40,139 bases of DNA from a virus: IMG/VR virus record IMGVR_UViG_3300024982_000007, positions 1-40,139 of that record; one strand, given 5' to 3'. Each line of letters starts with the position of its first letter. Position 1 is the first letter of the stretch. The notes below the pieces were generated by a model. It ran no database searches and had not been told where the DNA came from. It worked only from the letters and a program-made list of their open reading frames with translations. A program made the translations under genes and the position numbers. This document shows positions 16,167 to 24,630 of this stretch, one piece after another.

Positions 16167-18111
16167 AATCAGCTCCTTCTATTATCTCAAGATTTTGTAT
16201 AAATTCTAAACTATCTTCGGATGAATCCTCGGTAGAAATTCCTTGAAGTAGCTGCAAAATATAATATATTGGTATCTTTCCCTTTTCAGGTAAGTTTTGA
16301 AAATTAGCACCACCTCCCCATACATTCTTAGTTGATGCAAGTCTACCAAAAGCTGTACCTGTTATTCTATACTGTGTTCTAGCTCTATCATCAGAGTCTA
16401 ATTTCATTCCTAAGAATGTGTTTGTAAACTTTCCTAGAGCAGAGAACTCAAGTAGAACTCCAAGAAAAGGTTTTAGCAATGGATATTCTTCCATATAGGC
16501 AAGCATAGCCTTAGCATCACAAGTTTCTACTTCAGCTTTACCTTTTTTCTTATTTGTCTTGAGATCAATTGCAAAGAACTCTTTAAACAATTTTTTCTTT
16601 TGTGGTGTAGAGTTAGAGTTAAAGGAAAATCCAAGTATTTCATTTATCTTATCTGGAACTTGTAAAAGCATAGATTTAAAGAAATTATACAAATCCTCCT
16701 TCATATCTTTATTTACCTTCACCCCAACATTCATTGTCTCTACAAGTTCAGGATGGAGTTCATTCATTTGAAACTGATAAAGTTCTTGTAATTCTTTATC
16801 ACCAATACCTTCAAGAATATCAAGGATAACTAAAAGAACTTCAAGTGTGTAGCAACAGTCTTTCGAGTTATATATCCAACGAGTTTCTGGATTTTCTTTA
16901 GTTCCGTCAATTTCACCTTTCCAATATGTATAAATTTCACAGTATAAGCTTGCTAGAAAAGCTAAATCTTTAGGCATTTTATTATGGAGTAAATGGTGTA
17001 AAACCATTGCATCATGTGTTGGCTTAACATGCAATCCCCAAAGTTTATAAAAATACTGGCAGTCGTATTGATAATTTTGTCCAATGTGTAAGCAGTTTGG
17101 ATGTAGAAGAACTTCTCTAATCTTGCAAAGAATTTCTATCTCGTCCTCAATACTCCATAAACTTGATTTATCTTTAGCTGCAAAAGGTATACAACATCCA
17201 CGATTTACTTCATAAGCAAAACCTACACAATCTATTGTAGACCTAAAGAAAGTTTCAATATCTATTGAAACTAAAGTTTTTTTAGTATCTAAGATATTAC
17301 ATAACTCGTTTAAATATTCAAGTGCTTTTTCTTTTGTGTCTCCTATAATATATTCTTTCTCTGGACGTATGTAGTAATCTATTCCAACATCTTTACTCTG
17401 TTGATACATCCAACAGATTTTCTGAATATCTAAATCCATTATATATGCCTTGTCTGGCATAGAGATAGAATGAATCGTGTGGTAGATTGGAACTAAAATA
17501 TGTTCGTTTGATACGTCAAAGACTTCATTTATTTGCAATATCGAAGATCGGAATTTTGCTAATGCTCCTAAAGGTTTAGGTTCTCCAGGTTTACTCATAT
17601 TTGCTGTAAGGCTTGCACACCCTGTAAGGAAGAATAGACTCCATTTACCTGTACAGATAATTATCTTAGGGGAGCAAGCTTTTATTTCTTCAAGAAGTCC
17701 TTTAAACTCCATCCATAATCTTTGGGAAACAAATACATCTTTCTGATGTTCTAGTTTTATATAAGAGATTTCAGGATTAGTTTTATCAACAAGACATTGC
17801 TTGTCAAAGTCCTCTACAAGGTCTTTTCGTTTCTTAAACTCTTTACAAAAGTCAAAGTTCTTCTCAACTTCGTTTTCACCATAGTAGGTATAGTCAAGAT
17901 ATGTTGTATAAATGTCTTTATATGTTATGTTTGGTAAAGTCTTATCAGTAGTTCCAGAATAGATGTCAAGACAACCTAGGCGAAATGCTTTAAGTAGGTT
18001 CATGTTTGAAATAGCAGAAAACTTCTCTCCTAGATTAATCTCATTTTTAACTGGAACATCATTTATGATCATTACATCTTTCTGTCTTTTTGGAATTATT
18101 CTATTGATCAT
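16153..18111 (-). CDS. Family-A DNA polymerase, N-terminal polypeptide (UDG-like, exonuclease and thumb domains)
   Basis: A 652-residue protein. Residues ~30-235 resemble a uracil-DNA-glycosylase-like fold (KIIICTGKWSLFFLTG near 149-164 and VPIYHTIHS near 207-215); activity is unproven. Residues ~278-440 are a 3'-5' proofreading exonuclease: SIDIETF (Asp284, Glu286), GQNYQYD (Asp350) and YNSKDC (Asp418). A helical thumb follows, then TGTAFGRLAS...NFQNLP, the conserved motif preceding the palm. The protein stops 40 residues later, before motif A, which is supplied by the 14917-15714 gene. The start overlaps the upstream methyltransferase stop by 4 nt. Confidence 0.85.
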   Translation of the reverse strand: MINRIIPKRQKDVMIINDVPVKNEINLGEKFSAISNMNLLKAFRLGCLDIYSGTTDKTLPNITYKDIYTTYLDYTYYGENEVEKNFDFCKEFKKRKDLVEDFDKQCLVDKTNPEISYIKLEHQKDVFVSQRLWMEFKGLLEEIKACSPKIIICTGKWSLFFLTGCASLTANMSKPGEPKPLGALAKFRSSILQINEVFDVSNEHILVPIYHTIHSISMPDKAYIMDLDIQKICWMYQQSKDVGIDYYIRPEKEYIIGDTKEKALEYLNELCNILDTKKTLVSIDIETFFRSTIDCVGFAYEVNRGCCIPFAAKDKSSLWSIEDEIEILCKIREVLLHPNCLHIGQNYQYDCQYFYKLWGLHVKPTHDAMVLHHLLHNKMPKDLAFLASLYCEIYTYWKGEIDGTKENPETRWIYNSKDCCYTLEVLLVILDILEGIGDKELQELYQFQMNELHPELVETMNVGVKVNKDMKEDLYNFFKSMLLQVPDKINEILGFSFNSNSTPQKKKLFKEFFAIDLKTNKKKGKAEVETCDAKAMLAYMEEYPLLKPFLGVLLEFSALGKFTNTFLGMKLDSDDRARTQYRITGTAFGRLASTKNVWGGGANFQNLPEKGKIPIYYILQLLQGISTEDSSEDSLEFIQNLEIIEGADYGEM

Positions 18112-18581
18112 ATATGGTGTATTCCTTTAGGTGTTCTAGCTGTTTTATCCCAAATATACCAACAATATTCAGTTGAATCCGTCTTACCATTTATAAAACT
18201 TGGGCGTTTACTTAATACAATAAGTCCAGAGGGTGGATTAACTTTCCACCAATTAAATCTTATTTGACTACCTAAGTAATTTAAACGTTGTAGCATTATA
18301 ACAGTATTAGCTTCTAAGATAGCTTTATCGAAAAATTGTATAGCTTTACTAAAAGGTGGATTGGTTAATATTAAATCTATATTAGTGTATGGAGTCTTTA
18401 GATAATCTATACCCAATGACAATTCTGCCCACTCTACAGTTAATCCTTTACTTTCTAAAAACTTAACAATACGACCATCACCTTTGCAGGGTTCTAAGGC
18501 TAATGTAAATTGCTTAAAGTCAATTGGAAGCTGTTCATAACACCATGAGGGTGTTGGATAATATTCATCTTTCCTGCACAT
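18108..18581 (-). CDS. Adenine-specific methyltransferase-like protein, short
   Basis: A 157-residue protein with a methyltransferase layout: YYPTPSW near the N-terminus, an AdoMet-site-like LEPCKGDGRI (residues 29-38) and a catalytic TNPPF motif near residue 74. The downstream region (VIMLQRLNYLGS...PSFINGKTD...YCWYIW) matches the usual fold end of small phage N6-adenine enzymes. It is shorter than typical DNA methyltransferases and lacks an obvious target-recognition domain. Substrate unknown. Confidence 0.65.
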   Translation of the reverse strand: MCRKDEYYPTPSWCYEQLPIDFKQFTLALEPCKGDGRIVKFLESKGLTVEWAELSLGIDYLKTPYTNIDLILTNPPFSKAIQFFDKAILEANTVIMLQRLNYLGSQIRFNWWKVNPPSGLIVLSKRPSFINGKTDSTEYCWYIWDKTARTPKGIHHI

Positions 18582-18613
18582 AAGTTACCTTAAATTAATT
18601 TTAGATTTTCATT

Positions 18614-18724
18614 CTATTGTGGGAATAAAGAAAGTTTCAATGTCAATTGATACTCTTTTCGTACAGGGACATCATTGATAATTAAAATATCCTTTTGTCT
18701 TTTTGGTACTATTCTTTCAAGCAT
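18614..18724 (-). pseudogene. Remnant of a second DNA polymerase gene
   Basis: A 36-codon frame starts MLERIVPKRQKDILIINDVP, clearly related to the polymerase N-terminus MINRIIPKRQKDVMIINDVP. After about 24 codons the similarity jumps, one frame off, to VSIDIETFFIPTIE, matching the exonuclease motif at polymerase residues 281-293. So about 250 codons have been lost and the frame shifted. GAGGAG still sits 6 nt before the ATG, so a short peptide may be made. Confidence 0.75.
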
Positions 18725-18763
18725 AGATTCTCCTCAAGGAAGGACATCCTTGTCCAAGTAAAC

Positions 18764-19525
18764 TTATTCTCCTACAGGTAATAATCCACAAGAACTACCA
18801 AAGTTTCCTGTATTGATTGCGTTCTCAAACTCATTAGGTTCGTTACGTTTGTTCCTTCTCAATACATTGACTTTCACTTCTTTCCCATTCACATGCTCAC
18901 AGATAAGTGAGAAGAATGTTTTATAGTATAAACAAGCTGCAAGCATATCTTCTACACCTGGTACATTTGCGAGACGTTCAGGAATAGTAAACTCTTGATC
19001 TTCATCAAACGGTGTTGCTTCTGCAATCTCATTGACTTCATCATCGGTTAAACCGACAGCTTTATAAAATGCTACCATTGTTCTATTAACAATACCATAG
19101 TCGTTAACAGAATTATCCAAGCCCCAGTTACCTTCATTGTCTTTTGCAAAGTGTATATCAAGTCGTCCTCCAAAAATAGTCATAGTATCCATTGGGAGTT
19201 CTTGTGTTCCAGGAACATTTTGTAGTTCTACCATATAAGTAATTGCACCTACAATCTTGTATTCACCGGTATGAACTCTTGCATCTTTCTTACCTGTGAT
19301 AATCTCGATCACATCGAAAAGTTGAAGGTCTTCTACTTCAAACCAACCTGCCATCATCTTATCAGCCGCATCGGCTTTGAGATTTTTAATATTACCAACA
19401 TATATACCGTCCTTAATGGTAGGAACTGAAGTAGGTATATTTGCCGTACTTACACCAAAACGTCTTTTTGGTTTGCCTGAAGTTTCTGTTGAAGTATTTT
19501 CTGTAGTTTCTTTATTTCTTGCCAT
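18764..19525 (-). CDS. Probable DNA-metabolism accessory protein (ssDNA-binding candidate)
   Basis: The 253-residue protein has a polar Thr/Glu-rich head (residues 1-25), a basic KPKRRFG patch, a beta-rich core and acidic segments (DDEVNEIAEATPFDEDQEF). No diagnostic motif was recognised. Its place between the Sak4-like ATPase and the polymerase is where many phages encode a single-strand binding protein or annealing partner; that role is inferred from context only. Confidence 0.55.
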   Translation of the reverse strand: MARNKETTENTSTETSGKPKRRFGVSTANIPTSVPTIKDGIYVGNIKNLKADAADKMMAGWFEVEDLQLFDVIEIITGKKDARVHTGEYKIVGAITYMVELQNVPGTQELPMDTMTIFGGRLDIHFAKDNEGNWGLDNSVNDYGIVNRTMVAFYKAVGLTDDEVNEIAEATPFDEDQEFTIPERLANVPGVEDMLAACLYYKTFFSLICEHVNGKEVKVNVLRRNKRNEPNEFENAINTGNFGSSCGLLPVGE

Positions 19526-19612
19526 TTGTGTATTCTCTTATTTAGTTAATTTAATATATTTAGTTTTCTGCTTACTCTTACAGAATCAGATTGTCGTACT
19601 GATAGCTTTACG

Positions 19613-19630
19613 ATAAGGTATCGGCCTTAT
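19613..19630. other. Short hairpin upstream of the 253-residue gene
   Basis: ATAAGG and CCTTAT form a 6-bp stem around TATCGG in the 112-nt gap between the ATPase gene and the next gene. No T-tract follows on either strand. Possible processing site. Confidence 0.35.
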
Positions 19631-19637
19631 AGGGATT

Positions 19638-20573
19638 TCATTTCTTCTTCTCCTGATAAGTTCCTACGTTCCCAAAAAGATTATACAAACTAAAGTCTGG
19701 AGTTAATCCCGTTTCTTTAGGTAATTTCCTAGAAGTACAAGCTACTTTAGGCTTTTCACACTCCCATTTATAAGAAGTGCCAAACCGATAGCAGTGGACA
19801 ATTTCTGTAAAACAACCCATAAGAGTTGAATAAGTACTTTGACCTACTCCAGTATTTACTACTGTTTCTATTAGATTACTCTCCTTATCTGTTAAATCTC
19901 TTGAATGTGCCATTAGAATTACATTAGCTTCAATAGAACCAAGATTCTGCATAATGTCGTTCATTAAGTATTGCGCTGGCATAAAATCATTTTGACTTAT
20001 AGCTATTTTATCTCCTTGAGTAACCTTCCATACTTCAGTATAGATAGGAGATAATCCATCCACAACAAGAATATCGGATATATCTAAATCACCTATATTA
20101 CCAAGAGAAACTTCTTTACCTGTAGCATAATCGATACCTTTAAAATCTTCCATACATTTAAAGATTTCATCAAAATAACTGTAGTTTTCTTTACCTGCTG
20201 TAACATCTTTTTTACCTGACAGTGCCACGGTTTTACTTTCTTTTTGAAAAGCACTGACAGCTCTTCGCATATTTGAGAAAGTCTTTTCTTTACGCTTAGG
20301 AAATACATATAGAAGTTGTCCTTCCTCTATAGTTATATTGTAATACTCTAAGCCACGTTTTAACCCACTGACAGCGTTTCTTTCAGTCATTACATAAATG
20401 ACTCTTCTATTCGCTAGAAGTTCTTTAATATAATCGCTATCATTCTCTTTAGCAGGTTTAAACAAACTTGCAATACAGAAAGACTTTCCTACAGAATTTT
20501 TACCAAAAAGTAATACTTTATCACTTTCTCTATGGAAGTCATTGTTTAAGATTGGTATATTAGCTTCAGCCAT
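19638..20573 (-). CDS. RecA-like ATPase, Sak4-type recombination protein
   Basis: A 311-residue single-domain P-loop ATPase. Walker A is GKNSVGKS near residues 24-31 and the Walker B-like strand is DILVVDGLSP near 168-177. A sensor-like VILMAHSRD follows. The size and motifs resemble the Sak4 group of phage recombinases, which promote strand annealing or exchange with an SSB partner. It overlaps the start region of the nuclease-encoding gene upstream by 8 nt, which supports a recombination role. Confidence 0.7.
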   Translation of the reverse strand: MAEANIPILNNDFHRESDKVLLFGKNSVGKSFCIASLFKPAKENDSDYIKELLANRRVIYVMTERNAVSGLKRGLEYYNITIEEGQLLYVFPKRKEKTFSNMRRAVSAFQKESKTVALSGKKDVTAGKENYSYFDEIFKCMEDFKGIDYATGKEVSLGNIGDLDISDILVVDGLSPIYTEVWKVTQGDKIAISQNDFMPAQYLMNDIMQNLGSIEANVILMAHSRDLTDKESNLIETVVNTGVGQSTYSTLMGCFTEIVHCYRFGTSYKWECEKPKVACTSRKLPKETGLTPDFSLYNLFGNVGTYQEKKK

Positions 20574-21585
20574 TCTTATCTCCTATTGTTTTCATATAAT
20601 CTTGTAAAGACACTTCTATATGATTCTTTCTATCATAGACTTTCTGCATATATTTCTCACTAAGCAAAACTTCTCCATCTTCAGAAAGACACCCTTCTTG
20701 GTACATACAAGGACGAGAATAGTTCATACAAGCCGTGCCAGTGCCTGCCATAGGAAAGATTTCTCCAACAGATCGTTTAGTTCCAACGATAGTACGTTTA
20801 TAAGACTTGTAGTCTTCTACTAGAGAAACCAGAGTCTTATAAAGACCTTTCTCCCATGTATTTATTTGCCATTGTGTTATAGGAACTTCAAGTTCGAAGC
20901 TTTCTTCAAACGTAGACATTATTGGTATTCTACGAATTAGAGAACTCTCAGTAGAAACTCCTAGTTTCCTTGCTGCCCAATGATACGCAATCAATTGCGT
21001 AGATGTTTTATATTGTGCAAGTTCTTTTTGATAGTCTATAGTTTTACTACCTCCGACACGAAAGACACTCTTACAAGTCTTTTCGTCAAGAACATATCGT
21101 TTCGTAGAACGTAGTGTTACGTCTTCACAAAGATAATCTAGTTTTCCTGTAAACTGTAGGTTTACACCTTCAAGGTCTGGATGTGGAATACCAAGATCAA
21201 ACTGGAATTTATATTCTACTGCATGTGTTCCATCAGATAAAGCACAAGCAGGGAATGTTTCACTTAAACGAAACTTTTTAAAATACTGTCGTAGACAGAA
21301 GGCAATGTTTTCATTAGATTTTGTAGAGTCTCCTGTATCTTCTGCTTCGAGTATATACTCAATACCTAATTCAATTGCCTCTGTCTCTGACAAACCTTCT
21401 GTGAAGAAAGCGTTTCGTACTGTCTCACATCCTTTGGCTATATGACCTCCGGCTATAAGGTCAGGGTTCTTAGCTGAGGACTTTAGATGTTGAATGTTTC
21501 TACGGAAGAAGAACATAGGACATTTTAAGTCATCAAGCATAGAGGCGCTTATGTGGGTTGGGAAGAGAGTTGGTAGGTTATTCAT
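20566..21585 (-). CDS. PD-(D/E)XK nuclease, RecB/Cas4-like, with probable Fe-S cluster
   Basis: This 339-residue nuclease shows FTGKLDYL (motif II Asp), VLDEKT (motif III D-E-K) and QLIAYHWAARK (QxxxY-like motif). One cysteine near the N-terminus (LKCPMFFF) and three near the C-terminus (CMNYSRPCMYQEGC) match the four-cysteine Fe-S arrangement of Cas4/AddB nucleases. It probably resects DNA ends for the Sak4-like protein encoded next. The start at 21585 is chosen because the frame back to 21654 overlaps a separate small gene; the ATG overlaps that gene's stop. Confidence 0.8.
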   Translation of the reverse strand: MNNLPTLFPTHISASMLDDLKCPMFFFRRNIQHLKSSAKNPDLIAGGHIAKGCETVRNAFFTEGLSETEAIELGIEYILEAEDTGDSTKSNENIAFCLRQYFKKFRLSETFPACALSDGTHAVEYKFQFDLGIPHPDLEGVNLQFTGKLDYLCEDVTLRSTKRYVLDEKTCKSVFRVGGSKTIDYQKELAQYKTSTQLIAYHWAARKLGVSTESSLIRRIPIMSTFEESFELEVPITQWQINTWEKGLYKTLVSLVEDYKSYKRTIVGTKRSVGEIFPMAGTGTACMNYSRPCMYQEGCLSEDGEVLLSEKYMQKVYDRKNHIEVSLQDYMKTIGDKNG

Positions 21586-21670
21586 AATCGTTCCAATCTT
21601 CTTCTCGCCCTTGTTCTTCTTCCTCTTCCCAGTTACTCCCATCAGTGAAATCATAATCTTCTGCTGCCAT
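21578..21670 (-). CDS. 30-residue very acidic peptide
   Basis: It begins MAAEDYDFTDGSNW and continues with a glutamate run. AGGAG lies 7 nt before the ATG at 21670; an ATG at 21676 is too close to it. The stop overlaps the nuclease start (ATGAATAA), so it may be a coupling leader or a small DNA-mimic-like peptide. Confidence 0.45.
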   Translation of the reverse strand: MAAEDYDFTDGSNWEEEEEQGREEDWNDYE

Positions 21671-21680
21671 AACCATTCTC

Positions 21681-22091
21681 CTACTTATATTGAGTATTAT
21701 AAAAACTTTCTTCTTCTTCACTTACTTCCTTCCCAAAAGCTTTCTTCATTATAATCTCTTGAAGTTTTGCTTGTACTTGATCTTTAGTCAATTTCTTTTC
21801 TTTCGGAAGCTTTTCTTTAACTACTTTTTCCTTTGGAACTTTAGGTACTCTTTCTTTCTTTACTTTCTCAGGATGAAGGATAAACTCTTCTGTTCGATTT
21901 ATACGAAACCACGGAGCTACTATAGCTTTAAATTCCTCTAGTGTTACTGGAAAAAGTGTTAAATCTCGTTGATCAAGAAGAGCTTTCTCTCTTTTAATCC
22001 TATCTTCTTCTTCTGGAGTGTATCCTGAAGAGTATTTTGATGGTTCAGTAGACTCTGGAAGAGTCATTGATGTTGGTGGAGTGAAAGCCAT
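21681..22091 (-). CDS. Unknown protein with a lysine-rich coiled tail
   Basis: The 136-residue protein has a Pro/Ser/Thr-rich head, an acidic helix (EEEDRIKREKALL), a VTLEEFKAIVAPWF segment, then a repetitive KVPKEKVVKEKLPKEKK basic stretch and a helical end. It resembles small DNA- or protein-binding phage proteins, but no family can be named. The ATG overlaps the stop of the RNA ligase gene by one base. Confidence 0.55.
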   Translation of the reverse strand: MAFTPPTSMTLPESTEPSKYSSGYTPEEEDRIKREKALLDQRDLTLFPVTLEEFKAIVAPWFRINRTEEFILHPEKVKKERVPKVPKEKVVKEKLPKEKKLTKDQVQAKLQEIIMKKAFGKEVSEEEESFYNTQYK

Positions 22092-22714
22092 TAGAAGTCT
22101 CTCTTAAATCCAAAATCACTTTTACGAATCTTGCACATTCTGCCGTCAGGATGATGAAAAACAATACCTTCTATATCTTCTGCTTTAAGGTAGTCTCTTA
22201 TATCATCGTAGACATAGGAATTTAGATTACATAGAATACTTCCATGTTTTATAAGCATATGCCCTTGAAGTTTTTCTGGATTATTACCTATCTTTTCTCC
22301 ACACAGTTCATAAGTTCCATCTTCTAACGTTTCTAAAGTAGATATGAATCCTTCAAAGAAGTATTTGTCTTCTTTTTTAGAATAATCGCATCTTACCCAA
22401 TGAGGCCAATGTCCTGTTATCCTATCAGGTTCTTGACAAGCAATAGCATCTACAGGAACTTCTTTAAACTCGGCTACCTCCCAAGGTGTCCCTTCTAGGT
22501 GTTTTTTATAAGCTTCCTTCGTAGGTTTTACATCATATCTTTTATGCATAATTCCGTTTATAAATGCTACAGCAGTTCCATCAAATTTTCTAGTAGCTTT
22601 TACACCTTTATCAGTATAAACCCAAGAGTTTTCTGGGCGTACGTCTGTTGTAATAACTCCTTTTACCCCCTTCTCCTTGTAAACTATCTTAAATAATGTA
22701 GTTATTTTTTTCAT
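22091..22714 (-). CDS. RNA ligase-like nucleotidyltransferase (DUF5565-type)
   Basis: This 207-residue protein carries the covalent nucleotidyltransferase signature. Motif I is ATRKFDGTAVAF with the KxDG lysine near residue 43. A motif III-like DGTYELCGEKIGNNPE follows. Motif IV/V is EGIVFHHPDGRMCKIRKSDFG near the C-terminus. It resembles phage RNA ligases annotated as DUF5565. With the phage tRNA genes, a tRNA-break repair role is plausible, though no polynucleotide kinase partner is in the window. Confidence 0.75.
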   Translation of the reverse strand: MKKITTLFKIVYKEKGVKGVITTDVRPENSWVYTDKGVKATRKFDGTAVAFINGIMHKRYDVKPTKEAYKKHLEGTPWEVAEFKEVPVDAIACQEPDRITGHWPHWVRCDYSKKEDKYFFEGFISTLETLEDGTYELCGEKIGNNPEKLQGHMLIKHGSILCNLNSYVYDDIRDYLKAEDIEGIVFHHPDGRMCKIRKSDFGFKRDF

Positions 22715-24012
22715 ATCAATCCCCTATAAACCATTAATTCTTTACTCGCTCTACTAGCTCCGACATACATACACTTTGCCCTCTCAACTCTATTACTATT
22801 CTTATTCACATCACTTCCTATAACAAGAACCTTTTCAATACTACTTCCCTGAAGTCTATGACATGTACTTCCGTAAAAGTGTTTTACCTGTGCAAAGAAC
22901 TTAAGAAGTAATGCTCTTTCTTTATATGCTTTATCTTTAGATTGTTTAGAACTCATTCCCCAAGCTTTATGTTCGTAGTAGTCTGCTATCCTCTTATAGT
23001 CATGCTTGTAGACAAGTTCATAAACAAACGTAGTTCCTTCAAAAGTCTTAAGCTTAAGCTTGTAGCATTGAAAGACTAAGGCTTTATTAAGTCTTATTGT
23101 AACTTCACTAACATCTTCTACAACACCATCTGTAGAGTTATAAACATCAACTGCGTCTTTAACTGCTCTAAGAATCAAAGTATCTGTGAGATATTCAAGA
23201 AAGTTAAGTGAGATTATGTTATTTGTCAAAATAACTCGATCTCCTGGAAGATACTTAAACTTTGCTTCGTTTCCCCAAAGAAGTTTCCTAACCTTTAGAT
23301 TTACTTTATCAAGACCTTCATTTGTCCAAAGAGCTACTTTAAGATTACCTGAGAGAAAATCCTCTCTACTCTCCGTTGAGCTAAAGAAATCATTAAAGTC
23401 TCGTTGAGATAGATCAAACGTAGTTGGTACTTTTACACTATCATCATATATACGTTGCTCCAGCAAGTTACAAAACTCCCATAACTCTCCTATATTCCTC
23501 TTCGGTATCCATAGATGACTTTCATCATAACCTTTCTCGAACACTGGAGAGATACATTTATCGAATATACTACGATTCTCTCGTATCGGTGGAAGCTGAC
23601 TCTTATGCCCAACGTAGAGAATCTTAACGCCAAGTGTTTTAAATATGTCTATATGACTATCATCTATCATTCCGCTCTCATCGCATACAACAAAGTCTAT
23701 AGTTTCCCAGAAAGAAGGTAAAGATATTTGTTCAAACTTAAGGTCTTTACCTTCATCTATTGGACGGATACCAAGAGCATTTGCTACAGTGCGAAACTCA
23801 TAGGGATGATGACATTTCTCCTTTAATTGGCGCAATGCCTTGTGTGTAGGTGCAAGCAGAACTACTTTATCTTTAGGGAGTTCCTCAAGGATTGAGTCTA
23901 CTACGAAACTCTTCCCTACTCCTGCTGCGCCATTAAGTATATGGAAAGCTTTATTTCCTCTATACCATTGTTTTATCTCTTGTACTGCACGGAGTTGATC
24001 TTGTGCAAGCAC
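22711..24012 (-). CDS. Dda/RecD-like SF1B DNA helicase
   Basis: A 433-residue helicase. Walker A is GAAGVGKS (residues 28-35), motif Ia LLAPTHKALRQL, motif II VVCDESGM, motif III VGHKSQLPP, then C-terminal YGSTCHRLQGSS (motif V) and YVGASRASKEL (motif VI). It is similar in order and size to T4 Dda, a 5'-3' helicase that assists origin opening and fork movement. The start codon is GTG with no strong ribosome-binding site, 3 nt after the upstream stop, so coupling is likely. Confidence 0.88.
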   Translation of the reverse strand: MLAQDQLRAVQEIKQWYRGNKAFHILNGAAGVGKSFVVDSILEELPKDKVVLLAPTHKALRQLKEKCHHPYEFRTVANALGIRPIDEGKDLKFEQISLPSFWETIDFVVCDESGMIDDSHIDIFKTLGVKILYVGHKSQLPPIRENRSIFDKCISPVFEKGYDESHLWIPKRNIGELWEFCNLLEQRIYDDSVKVPTTFDLSQRDFNDFFSSTESREDFLSGNLKVALWTNEGLDKVNLKVRKLLWGNEAKFKYLPGDRVILTNNIISLNFLEYLTDTLILRAVKDAVDVYNSTDGVVEDVSEVTIRLNKALVFQCYKLKLKTFEGTTFVYELVYKHDYKRIADYYEHKAWGMSSKQSKDKAYKERALLLKFFAQVKHFYGSTCHRLQGSSIEKVLVIGSDVNKNSNRVERAKCMYVGASRASKELMVYRGLI

Positions 24013-24015
24013 TTA

Positions 24016-24381
24016 CTAATACCAACAAGAATATTCTATAATATACCCTTCAGAGATAGCTTTAACACTCTTAAAGACAAAATTAAAAACTGAATCTTCT
24101 AATTCTCTCCAACGCTCAGCGTTATACTTTGTATCCCCAAAAAAGAATCCAGGTACTCCCTCATAATTTCTTTTCTTAGTATCGTCTAGGAGTCTGAAAA
24201 GATCATCTATAGATAATTCAAGAGGGATACAATTAAATTCATCAGTTCCTCCTTTTTCTTTATATAACCTCTCCATCCACCCATGCAAAGCATTTTCTTT
24301 TCTCCAGTAGGCAAGTTCTACTATTTCTTTTATCGCAAGCTTACTTTTCTTTACTTTGTGTGCAAACATATCTAAGCCCAT
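24016..24381 (-). CDS. GLDMY-family phage protein
   Basis: A 121-residue protein starting MGLDMFAHKVKKS, with VELAYWRKENALHGWMERL and a central VPGFFFGDTKYNAERW. This layout (MGLDM, YWRKxNAIHxW, GFFFG) is a widespread uncharacterised family in phages and prophages. No enzymatic role is established. It is encoded just upstream of the helicase. Confidence 0.7.
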   Translation of the reverse strand: MGLDMFAHKVKKSKLAIKEIVELAYWRKENALHGWMERLYKEKGGTDEFNCIPLELSIDDLFRLLDDTKKRNYEGVPGFFFGDTKYNAERWRELEDSVFNFVFKSVKAISEGYIIEYSCWY

Positions 24382-24382
24382 A

Positions 24383-24565
24383 CTAAATCTCCAATTCTAC
24401 TTTAAGGTGTTGCCTATAACTTTTTTTATGATACCGTCTCGCAGACTGTCTAGTCTTAGACTGCATCTTCATACAACATGATTTTGCTCCACGTTTTAAA
24501 CATTCTTCCTTATCCATATAACCATTTTCAAATCCAGGATATCTAGGTAAGCCATAAGGTTTCAT
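24383..24565 (-). CDS. Small basic protein, 60 residues
   Basis: It begins MKPYGLPRYPGFENGYMDKE. It contains three cysteines and a strongly basic C-terminal half (KTRQSARRYHKKSYRQHLK). Small arginine/lysine-rich phage proteins of this shape are common but uncharacterised. TTGGAGG is well placed before the ATG. Confidence 0.55.
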   Translation of the reverse strand: MKPYGLPRYPGFENGYMDKEECLKRGAKSCCMKMQSKTRQSARRYHKKSYRQHLKVELEI

Positions 24566-24630
24566 TAATCCTCCAAGATTGTATTTTCAAATACAAACAT
24601 AATCTTTCCTTCTTGTGTAATATCAGTCAT
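24565..24630 (-). CDS. 21-codon ORF resembling the tail of the preceding gene
   Basis: It begins MTDITQEGKIMFVFENTILE. Its ATG overlaps the stop of the 76-residue gene and its stop overlaps the next ATG. The end KIMFVFENTILED resembles the end of that preceding protein (KTYFVAKDTILDD), so it may be a leftover of a tandem duplication that now only carries the downstream ribosome-binding site. Confidence 0.35.
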   Translation of the reverse strand: MTDITQEGKIMFVFENTILED

